A DNA stretch of 9,573 nt from OMII01 sp044356425 (GTDB taxonomy: Bacteria > Bdellovibrionota_C > UBA2361 > OMII01), in assembly GCA_044356425.1 (NCBI GenBank), contig JBIKWG010000109.1, positions 1-9,573 of the forward strand, given 5' to 3'. Of this stretch, positions 1 to 6,360 are shown piece after piece. Below the pieces are notes generated by a model that saw nothing but the letters and a program-made list of their open reading frames with translations, did not search any database and was not told the DNA's origin. The position numbers were made by a program, and so were the translations under genes. The first letter of the stretch is position 1, and each line of letters opens with the position of its first letter.

Positions 1-462
1 CCGTAGCGCAGCATCTATCCATTGCATGGCAGCTCCTGCTGTTGCTACCTGGCAGTTAATGACTGAATAGCCTGCGCGCAGCTCCATGAGCGGGAGGAAG
101 GTAGCTTGGTCCTCATAGAGCCATTTCATGCCAGCGTTATCCATAGCGTCTTTCAAGCTGCGATCGCTTTCTCGAGGATCGAGAAGTATCTTTCCTTCGA
201 TCCCGCCACGAGGGCCTGTATCCACACGCTCGACGAGCAAGGTAATCTCACGCGGTGCAAATGGGTTGGTCTGCTGACCCTGTTGTAATGTATTTGCGAT
301 AGCCATGGTTGTAAGTCGGATGGCTCTTCCCTCAAGCGCCTTGAAGTCAGAGACGGTAGCGGGATTAAGTTGGTCCAGCTGGCGCAGGGCAGGTGCTGGT
401 GGCAGTGGTGACGGGCCAAGGGGCTTTTGTGGTGTGTTTTTATTTTTGTTTCTTTGAAGCAT
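1..462 (-). CDS. Hypothetical protein, C-terminus beyond window edge
   Basis: The minus strand is open for 154 codons from an ATG at 462 to the window edge, with no stop. I do not recognise the family. The first 30 or so residues are low complexity (Lys/Asn, then Pro-rich: PLGPSPLPPAPA). From about residue 36 it reads like a folded domain, with stretches such as REITLLVERVDTGPRGG and MKWLYEDQATFLPLMELRAG. I see no signal peptide or membrane segment. The start is uncertain: there is no good ribosome binding site before the ATG, and the frame stays open upstream to an in-frame TAA near 637-639, with a TTG at 582 as an alternative start. It is divergent from the large Gly-rich gene. That this is coding is inferred from the long open frame and the protein-like composition. 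Confidence 0.6.
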   Translation of the reverse strand, partial: MLQRNKNKNTPQKPLGPSPLPPAPALRQLDQLNPATVSDFKALEGRAIRLTTMAIANTLQQGQQTNPFAPREITLLVERVDTGPRGGIEGKILLDPRESDRSLKDAMDNAGMKWLYEDQATFLPLMELRAGYSVINCQVATAGAAMQWIDAALR

Positions 463-583
463 GTATGAAAGATTATCAGGAGCCCGCTGCGTTATACATT
501 GCGGTGTTGAGTTGGATTCAGAAGAGTTTGCAGAGATGCGTTGAGTTGGTATCCACTTGAATGGTCGTAAGTCTACCTCCAAG

Positions 584-605
584 CGCCATAACGTGGCGAT
601 TTTTT
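584..605 (+). terminator. Terminator-like hairpin with T-run
   Basis: CGCCA (584-588) and TGGCG (594-598) form a 5-bp stem with a 5-base loop. One A follows, then six T (600-605). This is the layout of an intrinsic terminator for rightward transcription, but the stem is short. No rightward gene is recognised upstream, so it could instead be an attenuator in the leader of the large Gly-rich gene, or chance. Confidence 0.3.
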
Positions 606-776
606 GCGATGCAAACGCCTGTCTGTGCTGACTTTTTTAATTCAGTCGCATAGCTGGTAGTGCTTCGAAGGTGTACTCATCACAGTCAAAGCGCAACAAG
701 AACGCTCATAAAGATCTCCTTTGAAAAGAATCCGCATTCAAGTAGAGATGAGTCACGCCTACTCAATATCCTTTAC

Positions 777-780
777 GGAG
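777..780 (+). promoter_or_regulatory. Ribosome binding site choosing the start at 787
   Basis: GGAG sits six bases before the ATG at 787 and three before the ATG at 784. The farther-upstream TTG (721) and ATG (748) lack a well-spaced Shine-Dalgarno motif, so 787 is preferred. Confidence 0.55.
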
Positions 781-786
781 ATAATG

Positions 787-3696
787 ATGCGGATAGATGT
801 ATCAGGTGTTAAGGAAACAAGTTCGCTTACGAGAGCAAATCACGCGCACGATTTGGATGTGACTCTTTGCTTTAGCTCTGGCTACCGCGATGTAGTAGCA
901 GCGATGGGGTTTCAAACTCTGCAAGAGCGGGCTATCGGGCTCAAGGCAATCGCGCTGATAGCCAACGGCGGCGATGGTATGGACGGCTTGCACGGGCGAA
1001 ATGGCGCAGCTGGGAGGGATGGAAGAAAGGGGTGGGATGCAACAAGATACGGCAGTGGTACGAATGGTGAAAACGGTGGAAGAGGAGGTGACGGAGAGCC
1101 CGGTACCTCTGGCGGGCCTGGAGGGCGGGGTGGTGATGTAACGCTGCGCGTAGCACAGGATGAGACCGACATACTGTCGGTAGTCTGGGTTCAGAATTAC
1201 GGTGGAAAGGGTGGCGCTGCAGGAAGTCATGGTCAGGGTGGCCGTGGAGGTCGCGGTGGAAGAGGAGGCGACACATACAACAGGACCGAAACCGATTGCC
1301 ATGGGAAGACAGTTCATATCTATCATTCAGGTGGATTGAATGGGTCTGACGGACCTAGCGGACGCACGCCAACAACGCCACTTTATCCTGGTAGCAACGG
1401 ACGCCATGGTAGCTTGTCTATAAGGGTCAGCTGCACCGATGGCACAGTCAGAGTCTATAGCGGAATATACAACCTAACGCTTGGCTCATTTAAGAGCCGT
1501 TCAAGCACCGATAATGGGATCTATGAGCCGGGAGACACTATCGAGGTATCTCATATACAGATTTACAACAATGGAGAGATGCCCACTCCTCGAGGGAAGC
1601 AGATCGCTGTATCTGTGGTTTCTCATGCTGCTATGTCCAGCAATACTCAGGTGCTCTATCTGCTCGATGAGATACCACCGAAGAGTTCAGTTGTTCTGCC
1701 CGGCAGCCTCTTTTTTACACTAAAGGAGTATACTGGCAACGGCGCCTCTCCGCTTTCAGAAAATATGACGCTCGATCTTATGGCGGTTGCGCCCCGTCTT
1801 CAATATCAATTTTCGGGATTCTCAAAGCCGCATACGGTAAAGCTCTCGCATCCAATTCAAATTGATCAGGTGTACAATCCAAGAGCGCTCTTGGCTCGAG
1901 AGTACGCACTTGTAGCATTTACCGTGCGAAACACCTCTCTAAAAGAGTTAGGTAGCGCTGCCACTATGACTGCCTTACAGCGCGAGATTCAGCTTGCCTG
2001 CGGTGTCGGTTCAGATGAGCCAGGCGGAGGTAAGCTCGTTTTTTGCGACGCGAGCGGTCGAACAGTCTCTGCTCCTAAACTCTTTTTTAGTATCTCAAAG
2101 ATCGACCCTAAAGCGCCGGCTGTGGTGAGCTGTTACGTAAAAGTCGAACAGAATAAGGAGTCCCATGTAGCTCATAGCGTCGGCTCGCAGTTGCGACTTC
2201 AAAAGATAGGAAACGCGACTGAGTTAAAGCTGATAGATACGCGTACGGTGGAGATTAAGGAGGGTATTCCCTATGCTCCGCGACCACAAGATGACTTCCT
2301 GCTCGTTACGAATGCTGATACGAGCGCTGATGAACTCAGAGCATGGCACGATATCGCGCGAGATTTGGGGCTATCGTTTTCAGTATGGGATACAGCGGTC
2401 TACCATCACATGCGATTACATGAAAGTGCTCCGGCAGTAGATAAGGGAAGCTCACTGCTCAAGCGCTGGCAGGGGAAGCTGCTGGTTGTTCTCAATCAAG
2501 GCGATAATACCCACACTCCGTCCACCGCGCCCCTGGGATTTATTTCACAGCAGGAGTTCGATGAAGCATTGCGAAAGGCGCATATGCGGTTCTATACGGT
2601 TGGAACGCCGATGGCAGCAGATCAGCGCCCGAGCCTGATGGAGGTGGTGCCTATAGATGGTAAACGCTTTTACGAATCGGTTGATCTCTTCAACGAAGCA
2701 TCTGATAAAGATCTGCTCTCTAGTAAATATGCTCACGTTGTAACCGTTTCTCGCACTCGAGTAAAAGGTATCGGAGCTTCGGCCGAAGTACATTTCGCAG
2801 GGCTTGTAGAGAAGATTCGTCGAGATCTTGATCGACGGTTCCCGAATTCTACATTCTTGATCGTTCCAGAATTTAGATGCACAGTGACTAAAAAATGGGC
2901 TGGTGGTGTGGTTCAACAGGAGCAGCTCGGTAGAGTCGAGATTCAATGCGAAGAGAGCCCGCCAGAGGCGATGGTGCTCGGTATAGATGCCCAACCTCAC
3001 ATCGCGCATAAACCTAATTTCGTGCGGTCGAAGATGAATAAGGTGGCACTCTTAGCCAGCCTCACACCAGATAGACTAGTTGCTGTGTTCATCGATGCGA
3101 TTACGATCGGCGCAAAAGATCTTGCGACGGTTGAACTTATTATGAATGCGCTGACTCATCGTATTGCTGCCGAGGCTGGATTTACTGCTTCGGCCGATGA
3201 GAAGAGCCCCTTTCGTGGCCTTCCCACACTGGTGCTCCTCAAAGAGCAGATACTCAGTAAGACGAATAAGCAGATCGCTCCACTGCCAAGTGTCATGTCC
3301 TCAATGGTCGCTAGGCTGCAAGAGTTGCGCACCCAGGAGGTAGCTTGGTATCAACGCTGGTTCTCTATCGGGCGCAAAAAAGCTGTGGCGGCGACGTTAG
3401 CCGAGCATACGAAAGCAATTGAGCAGCACCTTGCTGCCTGCTACAGTAAGAGCGATCTAGCGTTTTACAAGCAGATTCTTGATGCCACCACCAAGAGCTG
3501 CAGTAAAGCTAGGGCAAAGCTATTGGACCAACTCCTTGGGCGAACAGTGAGTTCGCCGAGTAGTATCGTAAGTCACAATCCCTACGTATCAAGGGTGGGA
3601 ACAAACAGCGCCGACTATGCGCAACGGTTCCAGCACATTGAGAAGCGGATAGACGAGAATATCCGGACGCGCGCAAGGATGGTGCGACCGGTTTAG
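787..3696 (+). CDS. Large Gly-X-Y-repeat multidomain protein, function unknown
   Basis: This gene encodes 969 residues from the ATG at 787, and the product then begins MRIDVSGVKE. The frame is open back to a TTG at 721. Residues 1-60 look like a small beta domain. Gly-X-Y triplets run at 61-84 and 94-117, each eight in a row. A beta stretch follows, then Gly-rich segments at about 139-162 and 182-208. Residues 228-280 look like a beta-sandwich, with the pattern GDTIEVSHIQIYNNGEMPTP. A hydrophobic-strand/helix pattern (DDFLLVTN at 502-509, RAWHDIARDLGL, VWDTAVYHH, GKLLVVLNQ at 563-571) resembles a Rossmann-like alpha/beta fold. The C-terminal 130 or so residues are charged and helical. I see no signal peptide or membrane helix, so it is probably cytoplasmic. 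The triplets are Gly/Arg/Asp-rich and poor in proline, unlike structural collagen. Similar bacterial collagen-like proteins exist, but I cannot name the family or the function. Confidence 0.85.
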   Translation: MRIDVSGVKETSSLTRANHAHDLDVTLCFSSGYRDVVAAMGFQTLQERAIGLKAIALIANGGDGMDGLHGRNGAAGRDGRKGWDATRYGSGTNGENGGRGGDGEPGTSGGPGGRGGDVTLRVAQDETDILSVVWVQNYGGKGGAAGSHGQGGRGGRGGRGGDTYNRTETDCHGKTVHIYHSGGLNGSDGPSGRTPTTPLYPGSNGRHGSLSIRVSCTDGTVRVYSGIYNLTLGSFKSRSSTDNGIYEPGDTIEVSHIQIYNNGEMPTPRGKQIAVSVVSHAAMSSNTQVLYLLDEIPPKSSVVLPGSLFFTLKEYTGNGASPLSENMTLDLMAVAPRLQYQFSGFSKPHTVKLSHPIQIDQVYNPRALLAREYALVAFTVRNTSLKELGSAATMTALQREIQLACGVGSDEPGGGKLVFCDASGRTVSAPKLFFSISKIDPKAPAVVSCYVKVEQNKESHVAHSVGSQLRLQKIGNATELKLIDTRTVEIKEGIPYAPRPQDDFLLVTNADTSADELRAWHDIARDLGLSFSVWDTAVYHHMRLHESAPAVDKGSSLLKRWQGKLLVVLNQGDNTHTPSTAPLGFISQQEFDEALRKAHMRFYTVGTPMAADQRPSLMEVVPIDGKRFYESVDLFNEASDKDLLSSKYAHVVTVSRTRVKGIGASAEVHFAGLVEKIRRDLDRRFPNSTFLIVPEFRCTVTKKWAGGVVQQEQLGRVEIQCEESPPEAMVLGIDAQPHIAHKPNFVRSKMNKVALLASLTPDRLVAVFIDAITIGAKDLATVELIMNALTHRIAAEAGFTASADEKSPFRGLPTLVLLKEQILSKTNKQIAPLPSVMSSMVARLQELRTQEVAWYQRWFSIGRKKAVAATLAEHTKAIEQHLAACYSKSDLAFYKQILDATTKSCSKARAKLLDQLLGRTVSSPSSIVSHNPYVSRVGTNSADYAQRFQHIEKRIDENIRTRARMVRPV

Positions 3697-3788
3697 CCAC
3701 AGAGTTTTCAAAGCCTCTACACCCGAGTTCAATTGTTGAGTGCGCTTCTGTCGCTAACGTTTGAAACAGCAGCCTTAGGCCACATTGT
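3697..3788. other. Short intergenic spacer before selO
   Basis: This 92-base gap has no evident terminator hairpin for the upstream gene and no convincing promoter. A weak TAGG near 3776-3779 is the only Shine-Dalgarno-like element ahead of the selO ATG at 3789. Confidence 0.4.
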
Positions 3789-5222
3789 ATGCAGCTATCA
3801 AACACCTACCTGACTTTGCCAAGCGACTTCTACAAGCAGGTGCGGCCAACACCAGTTGGAGCACCTGTAGTTGTAATTTTTAACGAACCGCTAGCCGAAG
3901 AATTAGGCTTGGGTAGCGATATAGCGAGATCTTCAGAGTCGATAGCGCTCTTTGCGGGCAACAGAGTGCCCGAGGGAACGCAATCGATAGCACTGGCATA
4001 TTCAGGGCATCAGTTCGGGCATTTTGTGCCGCTACTGGGCGACGGGCGGGCAGTTTTGCTTGGTGAACTAACGGCCCCACATGGGGCTGTATACGACCTG
4101 CAGCTGAAAGGATCAGGTATAACTCCTTTTTCCCGGCGTGGAGATGGTCGAGCAGCGTTGGGTCCGATGTTGCGTGAGTACATCATTGGCGAAGCTTTGC
4201 ACTACCTAGGGATACCTGCTACTCGCACTCTTGCAGTCGTGGCGAGTGGTGAGGTGGTTATGCGAGACCGCGCTCTGCCTGGGGGTATTCAGAGCCGGAT
4301 AGCGCAGAGCCATGTGCGTGTTGGAACCTTTGAGTATGCAGCGCGGCAGAGCGGGCTAGAGCCGACTACAGCACTTGCTGACTACGTTATTGCGCGACAC
4401 TATTCTGATCTTCAGGGGGCCGAAGATCGTTACTATAAGCTCATGCAAGCGATTGTAGCTCGGCAGGCAAAGTTGGTTGCGCAGTGGATGCACGTGGGAT
4501 TTATTCACGGAGTCATGAATACTGACAATATGACTGTTTCAGGTGAAAGCATCGACTTTGGTCCGTGCGCATTTATGAATCGGTACGATCCAGACACAGT
4601 TTTTAGTTCAATCGATAGAGACGGTCGTTACTCATACAGTATGCAGCCGCTTATTATGCAGTGGAACCTTACACGGCTTGTTGAGTCTGTTGTGCCACTG
4701 CTTGATTCTGATGAGAAGCAGGCCATCAATCGAGCGCAGGAAGTAGTTGATCAAGCTGCATCTCTATTTAACCAGTTTTGGTCTGATGGAATGCGCAAAA
4801 AGCTAGGCTTAGTAGGATCTGAGCCCGAAGATGAGCTTTTAATAAAGCGGTTACTTGAGCAGATGTACGCTGCAAAGCTTGATTATACAAATACCTTTCG
4901 TGCGCTAAGTGGTGATCGCGGGCTCTCAATTCCTGAAGCTCTTACGGAGTGGTGTAGGGATTGGAGGGCACGGCTTGATCCCGTTCGTAACGGGCGTAAT
5001 CGCGAAGAGAGCTATATCGAGATGCAAATGATAAATCCGGCGGTTATAGCGCGAAATCACCTGGTAGAGGGTGCATTAGCTGAGGCTGTTGATAATCAGA
5101 ATATGGCGCCTGTATCTAGTTTAGTGAAAGCACTACGGAGTCCCTATACTGCTCAGCCGGAACTAATGGTGCCACCAGCAGAGCATGATGACCTGCGGTA
5201 TCGGACCTTTTGCGGCACGTAG
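3789..5222 (+). CDS. selO: Protein adenylyltransferase SelO (YdiU family)
   Basis: The product is 477 residues, the usual full length for bacterial SelO. SelO is a pseudokinase-fold enzyme that transfers AMP from ATP to Ser, Thr or Tyr hydroxyls of target proteins. The N-terminus has the family pattern NTYLTLPSDFY..V.PTPV. Other visible motifs are YSGHQFGHFVPLLGDGRA (71-88), LQLKGSG with K107, SRRGDGRAAL (115-124), LREYIIGEA with E130 and GGIQSRIAQSHVRVGTFEY (165-183). The catalytic loop is HGVMNTDNM (D246, N247), and DFGP carries D256. These positions match the nucleotide- and metal-binding residues known for the E. coli enzyme. It ends in YRTFCGT with C475 read from TGC, so it is a Cys form and not a selenoprotein. 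It is the first of three rightward genes, with glutaredoxin 96 bases downstream. The family call is very secure; its substrates here are unknown. Confidence 0.97.
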   Translation: MQLSNTYLTLPSDFYKQVRPTPVGAPVVVIFNEPLAEELGLGSDIARSSESIALFAGNRVPEGTQSIALAYSGHQFGHFVPLLGDGRAVLLGELTAPHGAVYDLQLKGSGITPFSRRGDGRAALGPMLREYIIGEALHYLGIPATRTLAVVASGEVVMRDRALPGGIQSRIAQSHVRVGTFEYAARQSGLEPTTALADYVIARHYSDLQGAEDRYYKLMQAIVARQAKLVAQWMHVGFIHGVMNTDNMTVSGESIDFGPCAFMNRYDPDTVFSSIDRDGRYSYSMQPLIMQWNLTRLVESVVPLLDSDEKQAINRAQEVVDQAASLFNQFWSDGMRKKLGLVGSEPEDELLIKRLLEQMYAAKLDYTNTFRALSGDRGLSIPEALTEWCRDWRARLDPVRNGRNREESYIEMQMINPAVIARNHLVEGALAEAVDNQNMAPVSSLVKALRSPYTAQPELMVPPAEHDDLRYRTFCGT

Positions 5223-5263
5223 TGATAGTCGAGGTTGGGGGCTGCTAAAGGAACCTAGGGTGG

Positions 5264-5313
5264 TAATTAATAATACAGTTGCCTATTATGATACCGCTAT
5301 ACAAAACATAGGA
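5264..5313 (+). promoter_or_regulatory. AT-rich leader with possible promoter and RBS for glutaredoxin
   Basis: The 3' part of the selO-glutaredoxin gap is AT-rich. TATGAT at 5287-5292 is one mismatch from the -10 consensus, but the matching -35 is poor. AGGA at 5310-5313 lies five bases before the ATG at 5319 and is a good ribosome binding site. The glutaredoxin gene may have its own promoter in addition to read-through from selO. Confidence 0.25.
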
Positions 5314-5318
5314 TATAT

Positions 5319-5693
5319 ATGAACCCTACTCAGGTAAAAATAATTGCATATCTCAAGCCGCAGTGTGGTTGGAGCCGGGGAGTGCGGGCAGTATTAGAGA
5401 AGTACCAGCTTAGCTACGAAGACCGTGATATTATAAACGACCCCGCACAACGGGCCGAGATGCAGCACAAGAGCAATCAGACACTAAGCCCCTGTGTAGA
5501 GGTGAATGGGGTGATGCTTGCCGATATTAGCGGAGAAGAGTTAGAGCAGTATCTTCTTGGACAATCGCTGGTGAAGGGAAGTTCAGTGAGTACAGACGTC
5601 CCTCTCGATCAGGGCTGTCCAGGGCACGGTAGCTCGCCTGCTGAGACCGCAGAAGTTCTGGTAGCAGGCGTACCTCGGAAGAGCCTTACGTAA
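5319..5693 (+). CDS. Monothiol-type glutaredoxin (CGWS) with C-terminal tail
   Basis: The product is 124 residues. Residues 5-80 follow the glutaredoxin/thioredoxin fold: a strand ending in IIAYLKPQ, the active site C16-G17-W18-S19 at the start of a helix, the second strand region YEDRDIIND, the cis-Pro loop LSP with P58, and the closing GVMLADISGEELEQYL. Only the first active-site Cys is present, so it is a monothiol type, related to but not the same as the CGFS iron-sulfur carriers. C59 directly follows the cis-Pro, which is notable. After about residue 82 there is a roughly 40-residue tail containing DVPLDQGCPGHG (C100), low in predicted structure. Such a tail occurs in related CGWS glutaredoxins as I remember them. 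The likely role is glutathione-dependent reduction or deglutathionylation of proteins in the cytoplasm. It lies between selO and a GNAT gene in the same direction. Confidence 0.85.
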   Translation: MNPTQVKIIAYLKPQCGWSRGVRAVLEKYQLSYEDRDIINDPAQRAEMQHKSNQTLSPCVEVNGVMLADISGEELEQYLLGQSLVKGSSVSTDVPLDQGCPGHGSSPAETAEVLVAGVPRKSLT

Positions 5694-5753
5694 CGGCACG
5701 GTGTACGCAGTCGATTACCGAACAGATTACCTAAAACGTAGGATTTGGTAGGC

Positions 5754-6347
5754 ATGCAAGCAGGACCGTGCAAATTTGTTGTAAAGTCGGGGGTTCAAGT
5801 TCTCTTCTCTTCTATTGTAATTACTGGGCCACGAGTGCTCTTGGTGCCGGTAGAAAAAAGCCTCGCAGCAGAGATATTTAGCGAGTTTACCCCAGAGATT
5901 ACTCGTTTCATGTATCCAAAACCTGCAGAGAACGTGGAGCGGGTAGAGCAGATTATCGAGCTGTTTGCCGAGAGCCGCAGAAGAAAGGAAGAGTTAGTTA
6001 GTGCAATTGTACTTCGTGCAACAGGAGAGTTTCTCGGCTGCTGCGGGTTGCATGGCCGCGACAACAGTTGTACGCCTGAGCTCGGTTTGTGGGTGAAGAA
6101 AGCGGCCCACGGAAATCGGTATGGTCGTGAAGCGATCCACACACTAGCAGCCTGGGCTGCTGAAAATCTGGTTGTTGATGGGTTTCTCTACGCCGTTGAT
6201 AAGAGAAATATTGCTAGTCGCAAGATACCGGAGTCTCTCGGTGGTAGCGTGGTGGCTGAGAAGGTGATTGCCAGTCAATCTGGAGAGCTTTTAGATGAGG
6301 TGGTCTATTTCATTGGTGCTAAGTCTTTGCCGACTCAGCTAAGCTAA
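5754..6347 (+). CDS. GNAT-family N-acetyltransferase (RimJ/RimL-like)
   Basis: The product is 197 residues from the ATG at 5754. AGGA (5740-5743) lies ten bases upstream; a TTG at 5745 would be too close to it. The domain begins near residue 21 (IVITGPRVLLVPVE), as in Acetyltransf_3 proteins. EFTPEITRFMYP (44-55) matches the usual N-terminal helix region. The acetyl-CoA loop is HGNRYGREA (119-127), and the C-terminal DKRNIASRKIPESLGG (149-164) holds the conserved N152, S155, L162 and G163. The pyrophosphate loop is slightly off consensus, with Arg where the middle Gly often stands. The first 20 or so residues extend before the usual family start and may not be translated. The product probably acetylates an amino group of a protein or small molecule in the cytoplasm. 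It lies 60 bases after the glutaredoxin gene and is probably co-transcribed. Its stop is 13 bases from the stop of the convergent creatininase-like gene. Confidence 0.85.
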   Translation: MQAGPCKFVVKSGVQVLFSSIVITGPRVLLVPVEKSLAAEIFSEFTPEITRFMYPKPAENVERVEQIIELFAESRRRKEELVSAIVLRATGEFLGCCGLHGRDNSCTPELGLWVKKAAHGNRYGREAIHTLAAWAAENLVVDGFLYAVDKRNIASRKIPESLGGSVVAEKVIASQSGELLDEVVYFIGAKSLPTQLS

Positions 6348-6360
6348 AGAAGCTTACCCG

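Larger units (their letters stand above)
463..786. other. Divergent intergenic region
   Basis: This spacer lies between two divergent genes. It contains a short hairpin followed by a T-run (584-605), a second T-run at 631-636, and on the minus strand an AGGAG motif six bases before a six-codon ORF (686-709). I could not find a convincing sigma-70 -35/-10 pair for either flanking gene. Part of it (463-636) is also an in-frame open extension of the leftward hypothetical gene. No RNA gene is visible. Confidence 0.6.

Noticed and set aside
169..185. Perfect 7-bp inverted repeat TTCTCGA/TCGAGAA with a 3-base loop
   Set aside because: It lies within the coding frame of the leftward hypothetical gene and has no T-run or neighbouring boundary; probably chance.
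106..288. 60-codon plus-strand open frame
   Set aside because: It lies opposite the longer leftward partial gene, has no ribosome binding site and has an unconvincing composition.
912..1172. Pro/Ser-rich minus-strand open frame opposite the Gly-rich region, with two similar frames nearby
   Set aside because: It is the antisense of Gly codons, which read as Pro, Thr and Ser on the other strand. It has no ribosome binding site or recognisable domain, and the plus-strand gene explains the region.
787..1420. True collagen or adhesin with a secretion signal
   Set aside because: No signal peptide, anchor or LPXTG-like sorting signal is visible, and the triplets are proline-poor with interruptions.
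5211..5222. Possible selenocysteine codon near the SelO C-terminus
   Set aside because: The codon in the FCGT motif is TGC (Cys), followed by GGC ACG and a TAG stop. No in-frame TGA needs recoding.
5730..5815. Complete tRNA gene around the T-arm-like string
   Set aside because: The anticodon and acceptor stems do not pair when the standard numbering is laid on the sequence; only the T-arm region resembles a tRNA.
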